Of a DNA stretch of 64,000 bases, positions 46,163-55,155 are shown piece after piece. Origin of the DNA: Bacillus sp. ISL-7 (GTDB lineage: Bacteria > Bacillota > Bacilli > Bacillales_B > DSM-18226); the NCBI RefSeq assembly GCF_018613065.1, contig NZ_JAGGQW010000046.1, forward strand, positions 142,925 to 206,924, in the 5' to 3' direction. The translations under genes were made by a program, and so were the position numbers. How positions within the stretch are numbered: position 1 is the stretch's first letter; each line of letters opens with the position of its first letter. The notes below the pieces were generated by a model. That model saw only the letters and a list, made by a program, of their open reading frames with translations, made no database searches and was not told the origin of the DNA.

Positions 46163-46549
46163 TTACTTAAGAACATACTCAGCTAGAACACTTTGAAGCT
46201 CGTAGATGTTTAAGTTCTTGTTAAATTGTTTTTGTAATGGCAGGGCATTTCCAGAAATCCATATTTTCAGTTCCGCATCTAAATCAAAGTTTCCCGCAGT
46301 TTCAATGCTGAAATGTGTAATGCTTTTATAGGGAATGGAATGGTATTCAACCTTTTTACCCGTTAGCCCCTGTTTATCTACTAAAATCAAACGTTTATTG
46401 GTAAAAATAAACATGTCACGAATTAACTTGTACGCTTTATCAATACGCTCATTCGGTGAAAGCACTTTTCCAAATTCCCGCTGTACATCGGCGGCATTTA
46501 CCTCTGATGCGTTACCCATCAATCCATCTAAAAACCCCACTAACTTCAC
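46163..46549 (-). CDS. bacterial PH-domain protein (YozO-like), 128 aa
   Basis: A bacterial pleckstrin-homology domain protein (PF08000 type). The strands RDMFIFTNKRLILVDKQGLTGKK and VEYHSIPYKSITHFSIETAG are diagnostic, followed by FDLDAELKIWISGN and a C-terminal helix. Homologues such as YozO are cytoplasmic and uncharacterised. The start ATG at 46549 follows AAAGGGTGAAG. It lies 9 bp downstream, in the direction of transcription, from the AraC remnant. Confidence 0.88.
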   Translation of the reverse strand: MKLVGFLDGLMGNASEVNAADVQREFGKVLSPNERIDKAYKLIRDMFIFTNKRLILVDKQGLTGKKVEYHSIPYKSITHFSIETAGNFDLDAELKIWISGNALPLQKQFNKNLNIYELQSVLAEYVLK

Positions 46550-46558
46550 CCTTTCAAA

Positions 46559-46681
46559 CTAATAATTTACTTCAAGTCCATCCTTACCTTTGATTAAATG
46601 AGCACTTTTATATTGCCCTGGGATCAACCCTGTATACTTTTTAAATAGGGAGGTGTAATAGCTTTGATTGCATTGGGCCTC
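46559..46681 (-). pseudogene. C-terminal remnant of an AraC-family regulator
   Basis: A 40-codon open stretch without a start encodes NQSYYTSLFKKYTGLIPGQY and ends KSAHLIKGKDGLEVNY before a TAG. This is the second HTH and end of an AraC/XylS activator (normally about 250-300 aa); the rest of the gene is absent. The upstream edge falls at a GGCCTCC hairpin next to the alaX stop. It suggests deletion of a regulator in this lineage. Confidence 0.75.
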
Positions 46682-46713
46682 CTTGGAATGGAGGCCTATT
46701 TTGCGTTGCGTGA

Positions 46714-47910
46714 CTATTGTGCTGTTTCCAATATATGCTGCAGCATTTGCTCCCCTGACATCAGGGCTTCACCGCCACCCTGGGCAAAGGAATCATTTCC
46801 ACCGCCCTTTCCGTTTATAAGGGAAAGCGCCTTGGCGATTACTTTCTTCATACTTTCCGTTCCAGATGCCCCCCTCGCACAAACTAGCTGGAGCCGATTT
46901 TCAGTTTGTGAAACAAAGTAAACGATTGCTGTTTCATCTTCCGCAGTGATGATTCGGGCAAGCTTTTGCAGATCTTTAAGCGATCTGTTTTGAAATACTT
47001 CACTGACGAGTTTCTGCTCATTCGGATTACTATTTCCAAGTAAGTCTTGCGCCTCATAATGGAGAAGGTTTTCCTGAGTTTGTTCCAGGGCTTTTTCTAA
47101 GGTTTTATTATTTTCAAGGAGACGAAGGGCAGCTTGTTCCATTTCTTTTTCTGGTGCATTAAGAATCTTTGTTAATTCTAGCAGCACCTTTTGTTTTTGA
47201 CCAAGTTGCTTAAGCACTCGGTTTCCACAAACAAATTGGACTCGAACTTTTTTCTTTTGCCTTTCCCAATCCAATACTTTTATTGCGCTAACCTCACCAG
47301 TTGCCTTTGGATGCGTGCCACCGCAGCCGTTATAATCAAAGTCTGGAATATTAACAAGGCGAATATCCTCTTTGACCTTGGTTTCTTTTCGTAGTGTAAA
47401 TTGAGTCAACTCTTCTTCAGACACCCATTTAATCTCGATCGGCCTGTTTTCCAGGATGATCTGATTCGCAAGTTCTTCTGCTTTTTGAACTTGGTGCTGG
47501 GTTAGATTTTCTGTCTCTAAATCAATCGTGAGCAATTCCGCACCCAAATGGAAGCCGACGGTCTTGAACTCGAATAACTGGTCAAAGGCCGCAGATAAAA
47601 TATGCTGTCCAGCGTGCTGCTGCATATGATCATAGCGTCGTTCCCAAGCAATGATACCAGATACTTCCTTCCCTATCCCTGGTAATGGCCCCACAAGATA
47701 ATGCCGAATTTCCCCGTCGATTTCTTCAACATTTATTACGTTCTGATCAGCAAGGGTTCCTAAGTCGTGTGGCTGTCCGCCACCAGTTGGATAAAAGGCG
47801 GTCTGATTCAAAACCACGTACCAATTTCCAGTAGAGTCTTGCTCTTGTTTTAACACCAACGCTGTAAAGGCTTTTATATATGCGTCCTGATAATACAATT
47901 TATTCTCCAT
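46714..47910 (-). CDS. AlaX-type alanyl-tRNA editing protein with DHHA1 domain, 398 aa
   Basis: Free-standing editor that hydrolyses Ser/Gly mischarged tRNA-Ala. The metal site is QQHAGQHILSAAFDQ (HxxxH) and FDYNGCGGTHPKATGEV (Cys and His). The N-terminal TAFYPTGGGQPHDLGTL loop matches the AlaRS editing domain, and the C-terminal third (ending GKGGGNDSFAQGGGEAL) is the DHHA1 domain; this is the long form. Codons are normal. It stands alone between the AraC remnant and the coat-like gene. Confidence 0.93.
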   Translation of the reverse strand: MENKLYYQDAYIKAFTALVLKQEQDSTGNWYVVLNQTAFYPTGGGQPHDLGTLADQNVINVEEIDGEIRHYLVGPLPGIGKEVSGIIAWERRYDHMQQHAGQHILSAAFDQLFEFKTVGFHLGAELLTIDLETENLTQHQVQKAEELANQIILENRPIEIKWVSEEELTQFTLRKETKVKEDIRLVNIPDFDYNGCGGTHPKATGEVSAIKVLDWERQKKKVRVQFVCGNRVLKQLGQKQKVLLELTKILNAPEKEMEQAALRLLENNKTLEKALEQTQENLLHYEAQDLLGNSNPNEQKLVSEVFQNRSLKDLQKLARIITAEDETAIVYFVSQTENRLQLVCARGASGTESMKKVIAKALSLINGKGGGNDSFAQGGGEALMSGEQMLQHILETAQ

Positions 47911-47989
47911 TTTTGTTGTGCACTCCTATGTATTTAACATTTATTTATAAACTCATTGTCGTGAAAAAAGGGAAATAAATCAAGGTATA

Positions 47990-48026
47990 AGAAAACTGTT
48001 CCCTCGGTTATGAAGGAACAGTTTTC
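47990..48026 (-). terminator. terminator of the low-complexity coat-like gene
   Basis: Minus strand GAAAACTGTTCC-ttcataaccgag-GGAACAGTTTTC followed by TTAT. Confidence 0.85.
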
Positions 48027-48050
48027 TCTCACCATATTATTTCTTATTTG

Positions 48051-48572
48051 TTATTTCTTTTCTTTACGCTGCGTGGGTTTAGTTGGTGGTTTTTGTCCAC
48101 TCTGCTGAGAGCCGCCCATGCCTTGAGAGAACCCAGTATGCTGTTGTCCGCCCATCAGTTGCGGTAATCCGCCCATGCCTTGAGGGGATCCTGTTTGTTG
48201 TCCTCCCATCATTTGCGGAAACCCTCCCATGCCTTGAGGGGATCCTGTTTGTTGTCCTCCCATCATTTGCGGGAACCCTCCCATGCCTTGAGGGGATCCG
48301 TGATGATATCCACCCATCATATGTGGATAGCCCGGTTGTTGGTATCCCCCCATTTGCGGGTAGCCAGGATGTTGGTATCCCCCCATTTGTGGATAGCCAG
48401 GTTGTTGGTATCCTCCCATTTGTGGATAGCCAGGTTGTTGGTATCCTCCCATTTGTGGATAGCCCATTTGTTGGTATCCTCCCATTTGTGGATAACCAGG
48501 TTGTTGGTATCCTCCCATTTGTTGGTAACCAGGTTGTCCCGGAAATCCTCCAAAGAATTGCCTTTTTTCCAT
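48051..48572 (-). CDS. Gln/Gly/Pro/Tyr/Met-rich repeat protein, spore-coat-like, 173 aa
   Basis: Low-complexity protein built of two repeat types. Residues 10-80 hold six or seven copies of an 11-residue GYQQPGYPQMG unit (33-bp DNA repeats), and residues 90-150 hold three copies of an 18-residue unit with GSPQGMGGFPQMMGGQQ. A Lys-rich end TQRKEKK follows. GGAGGCG precedes the start. Such Tyr/Gln/Met-rich, cross-linkable sequences are typical of spore coat or exosporium proteins; that role is inferred. Plus-strand frames over the repeat stay open only because of its composition. Confidence 0.8.
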   Translation of the reverse strand: MEKRQFFGGFPGQPGYQQMGGYQQPGYPQMGGYQQMGYPQMGGYQQPGYPQMGGYQQPGYPQMGGYQHPGYPQMGGYQQPGYPHMMGGYHHGSPQGMGGFPQMMGGQQTGSPQGMGGFPQMMGGQQTGSPQGMGGLPQLMGGQQHTGFSQGMGGSQQSGQKPPTKPTQRKEKK

Positions 48573-48683
48573 TATTTTCGCCTCCTAAACTGTCTCCATG
48601 CTAGTGTATGTCCACTTTTAGGATAAGCTTAGATTACTACCTATTTAGAAGAAAATTTCTCAAAATAAAAACCTTCATGATGA

Positions 48684-48712
48684 AAAATAGACTATCACAT
48701 TTCGGTGATAGC
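48684..48712 (-). terminator. terminator of the SOD-like lipoprotein gene
   Basis: Minus strand GGCTATCAC-cgaaat-GTGATAGTC followed by TATTTTTC. Confidence 0.8.
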
Positions 48713-48725
48713 CATTAAAATTTTA

Positions 48726-49274
48726 TTATTTCTCATCCTGAGCATTCTTTTGACCTTCTTTTTTATTTTTAGTAATTTCACCGCAAGCAATCCGTTTACC
48801 TGAATCTCCTGCAGGTGGTGTCATGCCATCATCTTTTCCTTCATCAACCACAATCGTGGTTCCTTCTTTTGTAAACAATGAAGTTTTTCCATCTTTTAAG
48901 GTAACATTGGGTGCCATTAAGTCTGCCTTAACTGACCCATCATCCTCGACGATTAAATTAGGAAGATCCCCTGCGTGGGCACCTTTAGGATGGAGAAGCC
49001 CATGTTCCTTATTCTCAGGATTAAAATGGTCCCCTGCAGATTTAAAATCTGGAGCCTCACATTTCCCGCTGTCATGAATATGAATGGCATGTTCCCCAGC
49101 TGGAAGGCCCTTTAAATCCACTGATAATTTCACACCACTAGCTTGCTCAGCTAACTTAACTTTACCAAGCGAATCTCCCACTGCATTATACATTTCCACA
49201 TCAATCTTTCTAATTTCCTTTTCAGTACAACCTGTAAGAATGAGCAGTGGAATGATCAACCAGCTTTTCTTCAT
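48726..49274 (-). CDS. Cu/Zn superoxide dismutase-like lipoprotein (YojM type), 182 aa
   Basis: Extracellular SOD-fold lipoprotein, lipid anchored at C16 (LILTGC). Zinc ligands are present in [12 protein letters not shown] (H83, H91) and GAHAGDLPN (H100, D103). Two copper ligands are present in HAIHIHD (H65, H67), but the fourth copper histidine, expected in VVH near residue 144, is Asp ([12 protein letters not shown]). The disulfide Cys pair (C72, C164) remains. Length is normal. B. subtilis YojM is a known paralogue lacking copper ligands; this one may likewise bind metal weakly or serve another role. GGGGGTATAC precedes the start. Confidence 0.9.
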   Translation of the reverse strand: MKKSWLIIPLLILTGCTEKEIRKIDVEMYNAVGDSLGKVKLAEQASGVKLSVDLKGLPAGEHAIHIHDSGKCEAPDFKSAGDHFNPENKEHGLLHPKGAHAGDLPNLIVEDDGSVKADLMAPNVTLKDGKTSLFTKEGTTIVVDEGKDDGMTPPAGDSGKRIACGEITKNKKEGQKNAQDEK

Positions 49275-49351
49275 ATGTATACCCCCACACTAGCCAATTT
49301 GCCCTTAGTATGGTCAATCACCCCCTCCTTTATCCAATGGAAGGATAAATG

Positions 49352-49384
49352 AAAAGGAACAGTTATTTGTTAACTGTTCCTTTG
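49352..49384 (-). terminator. terminator overlapping the end of the 69-aa gene
   Basis: Minus strand AAAGGAACAGTTA-acaa-ATAACTGTTCCTTTT; its 5' arm overlaps the coding end. Confidence 0.75.
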
Positions 49385-49579
49385 TGGTGGCTGCTGATTT
49401 TTTAATTGTTCTTCTAATTCTTTTGCTTTTTGGGCCTCCCGTTTGGAAACCACAATTATTAATCGCATCGTAAGAAAGGCTCCAATTAAAAAAATTGTAA
49501 ACGTAATTGCAGCAGGAATATATTCTGATTTATCTTCTGGAAAGTATAAAAATAAAGAAAGTACCAATGGTTGAAACAT
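49370..49579 (-). CDS. small single-pass or two-pass membrane protein, 69 aa
   Basis: Short protein with GGGAGAAGG before the ATG at 49579. The N-terminal third MFQPLVLSLFLYFPEDKSEY is hydrophobic and AAITFTIFLIGAFLTMRLII is a clear membrane helix; the C-terminal 25 residues form a charged, probably helical cytoplasmic tail (KREAQKAKELEEQLKNQQ). I do not recognise the family. Confidence 0.7.
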   Translation of the reverse strand: MFQPLVLSLFLYFPEDKSEYIPAAITFTIFLIGAFLTMRLIIVVSKREAQKAKELEEQLKNQQPPQRNS

Positions 49580-49674
49580 TTTCCTTCTCCCTTTCTATCA
49601 AGGAACTGCTCTAAAAATTAATTATAGCAACAAAAAATGTTTCCTACCACTTTATCAATTCGATAATCATTTCT

Positions 49675-50415
49675 TTATTTTAAAACCTTAATCTTTTCAA
49701 TGATAACGTCTTTTTTTGGTTTATCTTGGGCACCAACTGGAGTGTTGGCAATATTATCAACGATATCCATGCCATCAATCACCTGGCCAAAAACCGTATG
49801 ACGATGATCCAGCCACGGTGTACCGCCGTTTTTAGTATAAGCTTCAATAATTTCTTTTGGATACCCAGCCTTTTCCATTTGTTCTTTCATTGCTGGATCA
49901 AGTGAAGAGCTTTGCACAATAAAAAACTGACTCCCATTAGTGTTGATACCCGAATTTGCCATGGATAAGGCACCGCGGAGATTATAAAGATTCTTTGAAA
50001 ACTCATCTTCAAAAGGCTTCCCATAGATGCTCTCTCCGCCTGTTCCGTTCCCGTTCGGATCCCCGCCCTGAATCATAAAATCCTTTATGACCCTGTGAAA
50101 AATTAGTCCATCATAATAACCTTCTTCACTATGTTTTACAAAGTTTTCAACCGCTTTTGGTGCATGCTCAGGGAATAATTTGATTTTAATGGTTCCCATT
50201 GATGTTTCCATTTCAACAAGCTTTTCATCATCGGAAACCTCGGTTGAAAGTTGAGGAAAGCCTTCATTTGTCACTTGTTGGTCCCCTTCCTTCTGTTCCG
50301 TTTTTGGTGTCGTCGTTTTCGGTGTGGATTCTTCTTTCTTTGTGCTTGTCCCACATGCGGCCAATACTAAAACAATCGCCCATAATGTAAACAAGATTTG
50401 CAAATTCTTTCTCAT
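49675..50415 (-). CDS. cyclophilin-type peptidyl-prolyl isomerase lipoprotein, 246 aa
   Basis: Extracytoplasmic prolyl isomerase, lipid anchored at C21 (VLVLAACG), with a Thr/Lys-rich linker to about residue 60. The cyclophilin domain has [22 protein letters not shown] with the catalytic Arg, [19 protein letters not shown] and [17 protein letters not shown]. In Bacillus, such proteins help fold secreted proteins. It is divergent from kapB with 110 bp between them. Confidence 0.94.
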   Translation of the reverse strand: MRKNLQILFTLWAIVLVLAACGTSTKKEESTPKTTTPKTEQKEGDQQVTNEGFPQLSTEVSDDEKLVEMETSMGTIKIKLFPEHAPKAVENFVKHSEEGYYDGLIFHRVIKDFMIQGGDPNGNGTGGESIYGKPFEDEFSKNLYNLRGALSMANSGINTNGSQFFIVQSSSLDPAMKEQMEKAGYPKEIIEAYTKNGGTPWLDHRHTVFGQVIDGMDIVDNIANTPVGAQDKPKKDVIIEKIKVLK

Positions 50416-50526
50416 ATATCATTCCTCCATTTTTTTCACTTTAACCGAAATAATTTCCTCACAATGTTTTAAATTTACTATGTTTCATATTAAAATGAAA
50501 GAGGAAAAGCGAAAGGGGTGTTTGTT

Positions 50527-50907
50527 GTGTCAGAATTACAAATCGGTGAAATCGTAACAGCCATTTATAAAACAGGAAAATATATCGGAGAAATAACAGA
50601 AGTACGCCCACAGCATTATTTAGTAAGAATCCTCGCAGTACTTAAACATCCGATGCAAGGAGATTTACATAATCCGAAAGATGCTGATGTACTTATTTTT
50701 CATGAGAGAAAAGCGCTCAGCTATCGTGAGCAAGCGAATATTCCATACAAAATGGTTAAGGCCTTCGAAAATGAAGTTCCAGACTATATGGAGTCCTTAA
50801 AAGAGGCCGTAGCCATTATGAAAAAGGAACTGGCAGAGACATCTTCAGATTGGGCTGAGATGAGCTTAAAGGCATTAGAATCGCTAGAAAAAGATTATAA
50901 ATTATAA
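50527..50907 (+). CDS. kapB: KapB, kinase-associated lipoprotein B homologue, 126 aa
   Basis: In B. subtilis KapB is needed for KinB to feed phosphate into the sporulation phosphorelay. The conserved core is QIGEIVTAIYKTGKYIGEI, then VLKHPMQGDLHNPKDADVLIFHERKALSYREQANIP. GTG at 50527 follows AAAGGGG with 6-nt spacing. There is no signal peptide, so the lipoprotein name is a historical artefact. kinB, which directly precedes kapB in B. subtilis, is not here; the gene before it is a cyclophilin. kapD follows in the opposite orientation. Confidence 0.9.
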   Translation: MSELQIGEIVTAIYKTGKYIGEITEVRPQHYLVRILAVLKHPMQGDLHNPKDADVLIFHERKALSYREQANIPYKMVKAFENEVPDYMESLKEAVAIMKKELAETSSDWAEMSLKALESLEKDYKL

Positions 50908-50911
50908 AAAT

Positions 50912-50948
50912 GCTAAAGGCCAAATCAGTTTGAATGATTTGGCCTTTT
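50912..50948. terminator. bidirectional terminator between kapB and kapD
   Basis: AAAGGCCAAATCA-gtttgaa-TGATTTGGCCTTTTAT, between convergent stops. Confidence 0.85.
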
Positions 50949-51570
50949 ATGCGAATTCGCTTAATAACTTTGAGAAATCAATCCGATCACCAATTGTCGT
51001 TGGTTCTGGTTTTTCTAAATAACGTTTATCCTTTTCAACGAGCTTGAATATATTAAAGGTAGTCAACGCATCATCAAGTGCTCGGTGATGCCTGCCTGTC
51101 CCTTCTTTCCCATATTCCTGTACAGCTTTCCAGAGGCCAGTTTGATTTTGGTCACCAAAAAAGCGTTTATATTCCATGGAAAGATCTAATTCAGCTGCCT
51201 TGAGCGGAAAAGCAACCCCTGCCTTTAAGCAATTATGCCGAAGGACCTTCATATCCATATTTCCCCACGTAACAATGGTTGTTTCATAATTATGCTTATT
51301 GAACTCCTCCAATTTTTTTACAAGTTCAAAAATAGATAAACCCTTGTCTACTTGCTGCTGGGAAATATGTAAAAAGGATTTACAGCGTTCCGTAAGTTTT
51401 GGGAATTTAAGTGGAGTCACAAAGGAAGAAAACTGTTCCGTCACTTGGTCATCAACGACTGCAACTATTCCAACCTCGATAATTTCTGCATAAAAGTCCT
51501 TCATTCGTACATTTCGTTCAGGCATTGTAAACTCAAAATCGATAAACAAATATTGCCGCCTTGCTCTCAT
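50947..51570 (-). CDS. kapD: KapD, DEDDh 3'-5' exonuclease-like inhibitor of the KinA pathway, 207 aa
   Basis: DnaQ-fold exonuclease-family protein that in B. subtilis dampens KinA-driven sporulation. The motifs are YLFIDFEFT (D11, E13), TWGNMDMKVLRHNCL and RHHRALDDALTTFNIF (His and Asp of ExoIII). ATG at 51570 has AAAGGTGGTG upstream. kapB lies across a shared terminator; B. subtilis has kinB-kapB-kapD in tandem, here one is inverted and kinB is missing. Confidence 0.9.
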   Translation of the reverse strand: MRARRQYLFIDFEFTMPERNVRMKDFYAEIIEVGIVAVVDDQVTEQFSSFVTPLKFPKLTERCKSFLHISQQQVDKGLSIFELVKKLEEFNKHNYETTIVTWGNMDMKVLRHNCLKAGVAFPLKAAELDLSMEYKRFFGDQNQTGLWKAVQEYGKEGTGRHHRALDDALTTFNIFKLVEKDKRYLEKPEPTTIGDRIDFSKLLSEFA

Positions 51571-51711
51571 CAATTTCACCACCTTTACGTTTCTTCTTAA
51601 TACATTATATAAAGAAACCTGTACAAAGAATTGTGCTTTTTTTCTATTTTTTTATTTCTTACATTATAACATGAAATTAAAGTTAATTTTTTAAATTTTT
51701 CATCAATATAA

Positions 51712-51738
51712 AAAAGAATGGGAATGACTCCATCCTTA
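51712..51738 (-). terminator. yuxO terminator
   Basis: Minus strand GGATGG-agtcattc-CCATTC followed by TTTTTTA (one G-U pair in the stem). Confidence 0.65.
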
Positions 51739-51762
51739 TATACAATCTTGGTATGTACGTTT

Positions 51763-52146
51763 TTATCTTTTTAACTTAATGACCGCCATCGTACATCTAG
51801 ACACGCAAATAAGGCGATCTTGCTCGTCGGTAATTTTAATGTCCCATACCTGAGTCGATTTCCCTTGATGAAGGACAGTTCCTACCGCTGTAACAACCCC
51901 TTCCGTTTTGGGACGAACATGATTAGCGTTAATTTCTAAACCAGCTACGGCTTCGGTCTCTTTATTTACCAATTCATAAGCACCAACACTTGCAACCGTT
52001 TCGGCTAATGCAACAGATGCACCCCCATGGAGTAATCCGAATGGCTGTCGGGTTCGTTCATCAACGGGCATTGTTGCAATGACCTTACCTTCTTCTAAAT
52101 GGGTAATTTCAATTCCAAGAGCTTTCAGTAATGTGTTTTCAATCAT
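51763..52146 (-). CDS. yuxO: YuxO-like PaaI-family hotdog thioesterase, 127 aa
   Basis: Hotdog-fold acyl-CoA thioesterase. MPVDERTRQPFGLLHGGASVALAETVASVGAY holds the active-site region (HGG and Glu), followed by AGLEINANHVRPKTEGVVTAVGTVLHQGKSTQVWDI. Length is normal. The B. subtilis homologue YuxO is in the same general region. Likely substrate is an aromatic or 1,4-dihydroxy-2-naphthoyl-CoA-like thioester; this is family knowledge, not shown here. Confidence 0.9.
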   Translation of the reverse strand: MIENTLLKALGIEITHLEEGKVIATMPVDERTRQPFGLLHGGASVALAETVASVGAYELVNKETEAVAGLEINANHVRPKTEGVVTAVGTVLHQGKSTQVWDIKITDEQDRLICVSRCTMAVIKLKR

Positions 52147-52235
52147 ATTTATTCCTCCAATATGTAAAATGTTGTCTATATTAATCTATTCGCTTTATTT
52201 ATTAATTTTCCTTTTTTGCAATTAATTCTTTTATA

Positions 52236-52268
52236 GAAAAAAACAGCCCCCACTAGAGCTGTTTCTCT
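52236..52268 (-). terminator. terminator of the glycine-rich protein gene
   Basis: Minus strand AAACAGCTC-tagtg-GGGGCTGTTTTTTTC. Confidence 0.85.
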
Positions 52269-52272
52269 TTCA

Positions 52273-52536
52273 TTAATAGTAATACGGGGCTCCAAAACCA
52301 GGGGCTCCAAAACCAGGAACTCCAAAACCAGGGGCTCCAAAACCGGGAGCTCCAAAACCAGGATACCCATATCCAGGGTAACCGAATCCTCCGTAAAATG
52401 GACGTGCCGCAAATGAAGCACCTAGTCCGCCTCCTATTAAACCTCCTAAAAAGCTTAGCCCACCTATTGCCAAAGGCAATCCAAAACCTATAAACCTTTG
52501 ATCTTGTACTGGGTAGTGACTTCGATAAGGGTACAT
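52273..52536 (-). CDS. glycine-rich GFGAP-repeat protein, 87 aa
   Basis: Small low-complexity protein, probably surface or spore associated. The first 15 residues are polar (MYPYRSHYPVQDQRF), then a glycine-rich hydrophobic segment GGLSFLGGLIGGGLGAS, then PGYGYPGFGAPGFGAP-type 5-residue repeats (five or six copies), ending in YYY. AAAAGGAGGTAT lies upstream of the ATG. I recognise no named family. Its composition echoes the coat-like gene at 48051 and suggests structural, cross-linked material. Confidence 0.75.
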   Translation of the reverse strand: MYPYRSHYPVQDQRFIGFGLPLAIGGLSFLGGLIGGGLGASFAARPFYGGFGYPGYGYPGFGAPGFGAPGFGVPGFGAPGFGAPYYY

Positions 52537-52710
52537 ATAACCATACCTCCTTTTGCTCTATACTTGCCTACACTATTTCATATGCGAAATAAAGGGGTTT
52601 GGAGTGGGCGAAAAAGATCACCAAAACGACATATTGGTTTTCTACGGCGAGGAGAAACGCAATCAATAGCAATATAGATAGATGTCATGGAAATCAGCAA
52701 CGTAAAGTAA

Positions 52711-52745
52711 AAACTGTCCTCATGAGGCGGTCATGAGGACAGTTC
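52711..52745 (-). terminator. pepA terminator
   Basis: Minus strand AACTGTCCTCATGA-ccgcc-TCATGAGGACAGTT followed by TTTAC. Confidence 0.85.
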
Positions 52746-52751
52746 AAGTGG

Positions 52752-54260
52752 TTATTTCTCGATTGGTTCAAAACGTTCTACAAATAAGGCAAGTGTACGG
52801 GTCATGACTCCTGTTGCCCCAGCTGGACCTAAATCATATGCCTTGGAAGAGGTTGCCGTCCCTGCGATATCTAAGTGTACCCACGGTGTTCCTTCGGCAA
52901 ATTCACCGATAAACGCCCCAGCAACAAGCGCATGGCCTTCACTGCCTGGGGAATTATTTAAATCGGCGACTTTACTGTTTCTTACCCGCTCGATCTCCGT
53001 TTCAAATAATGGCAGCTGCCACATCTGCTCACCAGCTTCCACCGAAGCTTCTAACACCTGTTGATATAATTGTTCATGATTAGTCATTGCTCCAGTAGTA
53101 TGGAGGCCAAGAGCTGTTATCACTCCACCGGTTAAAGTTGCCACATCTACCAGGTAATCTGTGCCATGATGCTTGGCATAGGTAACTGCATCAGCTAACA
53201 CAAGGCGCCCTTCTGCATCGGTATTTAAAACCTCAATGGTTTTACCGCTCATCGAGGTAATGACGTCATCAGGTTTAAAGGCATGACCGTTAATCATATT
53301 ATCTGTGGATGGAATGACCGCGACCACGTTTTGCTCTGGCTGGGTCTCGCCGATGATTTCCATTGCCCCTAGCACTGCTGCTGCTCCGCCCATGTCCGTT
53401 TTCATCCCAACAATTCCAGCTTTTGTTTTAATAGAGTAACCGCCTGTATCAAAGGTAATCCCTTTTCCGACGAGGCCGATGACATCTTTCCATTGGTCTT
53501 TTCCTTGATATTTCAGGACAATCATTTTTGGCGGCTCTGTGGACCCTTGGTTAACTGCAAGGAAGGCTCCCATACCGAGCTTTTCGATCTCTGCTTTATC
53601 TAAGATTTCCACTTCGAAATCATACCTTACAGCAAGGTCTTTGGCATAATTAGCCATATCTGTTGCTTTCAACATATTGCCTGGGAGGTTAACAAGTGTT
53701 CTCGCCGAATTCGTTGCTTTTCCAAACGCAAACCCTACAGTTAGTGATGCTTCGACTTCATCTTCCTCATATGTATCACAATAAATCGTCACATGCTCGA
53801 GTTTTTTCTCAGGCTCGTTCGATTTTTGTTTGTAGCCTTCAAATTGGTAAGTGGAAAGAGAAAGTGCTTCACTCAACGCATGTGAGGCATCTAAACCATT
53901 TACTTCCACTGCTGTAAAGGAATCTAAATAAACAGCGGTTTCCTCAATTTTACTCTTTTGTATTTCCTTAAAAAGCCTGCCAAACGCTTCTTTTAGTTTA
54001 TCGAAGGTTAAATCCTTTTCTTTCCCTAGACCAACAAACCAAATTCGTTTTGCACCGATTTTACCAAAACTATGTACTTTACTGATACTTTTTAACTTGG
54101 CCGATAAATCACCCGATTTTACTAGGTTTGTAAGCTGGCCTTCGAACCGATAATCAAGACTTGTCAATAATCCTGAAAATTTTTCTGGTTTATCAAAAAG
54201 ACCAATGATTAAACCCTCATGCTCAGTAGATAGGTCTATTTCCTTTTTAACATCAAACAA
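52752..54260 (-). CDS. pepA: leucyl aminopeptidase (M17), 502 aa
   Basis: Dimetal cytoplasmic aminopeptidase. The C-terminal catalytic domain has [17 protein letters not shown], with the first metal lysine and Asp, [13 protein letters not shown], and [13 protein letters not shown], the M17 signature. The N-terminal domain is normal. It has its own terminator and a GAGGTGAA ribosome-binding site. Removes N-terminal residues in peptide turnover. Confidence 0.96.
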   Translation of the reverse strand: MFDVKKEIDLSTEHEGLIIGLFDKPEKFSGLLTSLDYRFEGQLTNLVKSGDLSAKLKSISKVHSFGKIGAKRIWFVGLGKEKDLTFDKLKEAFGRLFKEIQKSKIEETAVYLDSFTAVEVNGLDASHALSEALSLSTYQFEGYKQKSNEPEKKLEHVTIYCDTYEEDEVEASLTVGFAFGKATNSARTLVNLPGNMLKATDMANYAKDLAVRYDFEVEILDKAEIEKLGMGAFLAVNQGSTEPPKMIVLKYQGKDQWKDVIGLVGKGITFDTGGYSIKTKAGIVGMKTDMGGAAAVLGAMEIIGETQPEQNVVAVIPSTDNMINGHAFKPDDVITSMSGKTIEVLNTDAEGRLVLADAVTYAKHHGTDYLVDVATLTGGVITALGLHTTGAMTNHEQLYQQVLEASVEAGEQMWQLPLFETEIERVRNSKVADLNNSPGSEGHALVAGAFIGEFAEGTPWVHLDIAGTATSSKAYDLGPAGATGVMTRTLALFVERFEPIEK

Positions 54261-54345
54261 ACTACTTCACCTCCATAATATTGTATTTTTATTATAACGA
54301 ATAAACGTTTATTTCGACTAACTAATTATCTTGAAATTTATTAAA

Positions 54346-54372
54346 AGAAAAAACAGGCCAGCAGCCTGCTTC
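54346..54372 (-). terminator. yuiC terminator
   Basis: Minus strand GCAGGC-tgct-GGCCTG followed by TTTTTTC, at the yuiC stop codon. Confidence 0.8.
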
Positions 54373-54980
54373 TATCGTTTCTCCGAGCTAATGTATTGCC
54401 CGCGAAAAACTTGCATTGATTTATCTTCATTTAATGATTTGAGTGTTTGCTCTGTCAGTTTCCCATTACCTTTTTCGACGACATAAATATCTAACTTCTT
54501 TTTCCCCCATTTATTATAAACATCATCTACCGTTTCATAATAAAGGTCTAGTTCATTCCCTTTAATAGCCCCGCCTTTATCAGCTACAACTCCATACCCG
54601 TATCCAGGGATAAAGAGAATCGTTCCAATCGGAAAAACAGATAAATCTGCTGCGATCGTTGAAAATAAATCACGTTTAACTTTTACTCCTGAGTAGGTAA
54701 TCCCGTATTCAGGATGACCTTTACTCTTTCCTGTTGATTCTACTCCCGCAGTATAACCAGTGGCTGTAACAGTTAGCTTAGGATATTTTGACCAATCAAT
54801 TTCGTCTTCTAAGGAACGTGAGGTTCCAGCAACGGTTTCAGTGGTTGAGATAACCGTTGCAAATTGCTTAATTAGCAACTCGGCATTTACTCCGGAAATA
54901 GATTGGAAGGTCGCTAATATTGCCATCAAGAAAAGACACACCATCGCAAAACGCCTAGTCCAATTTTTCATTTTATTCAT
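54372..54980 (-). CDS. yuiC: YuiC-like secreted 3D-domain protein, 202 aa
   Basis: Putative peptidoglycan-cleaving (lytic transglycosylase, Sps/3D) protein. After a basic start [14 protein letters not shown] comes a membrane/signal segment ([18 protein letters not shown]); the catalytic part begins [20 protein letters not shown] and carries the three conserved aspartates within [36 protein letters not shown] lies 13 nt upstream of ATG 54980; an upstream ATG at 55016 lacks a site. Gene order yuiC-yuiB-yuiA matches B. subtilis. Confidence 0.9.
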   Translation of the reverse strand: MNKMKNWTRRFAMVCLFLMAILATFQSISGVNAELLIKQFATVISTTETVAGTSRSLEDEIDWSKYPKLTVTATGYTAGVESTGKSKGHPEYGITYSGVKVKRDLFSTIAADLSVFPIGTILFIPGYGYGVVADKGGAIKGNELDLYYETVDDVYNKWGKKKLDIYVVEKGNGKLTEQTLKSLNEDKSMQVFRGQYISSEKR

Positions 54981-55094
54981 AAAAATTTTCACTCCTCCCA
55001 AAATATTCATTCCCAAGCTAGAGGAAATTATTCAAAAAAGGAGGAGGAAAATTTTTAGAACTGATTTTTCAATTCCATAAATCCTTGTTCCCCA

Positions 55095-55128
55095 AAAAAG
55101 ACCCTTACCTAGAGGTAAAAGTCTAAAA
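55095..55128 (-). terminator. yuiB terminator
   Basis: Minus strand AGACTTTTACC-tcta-GGTAAGGGTCTTTTTT. Confidence 0.85.
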
Positions 55129-55155
55129 TCATCTGGTATTCATTTATTAAAAGTC

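Noticed and set aside
48083..48626. Long plus-strand ORFs opposite the coat-like gene
   Set aside because: They follow from the repeat composition of the minus-strand gene; no start signals and no family resemblance.
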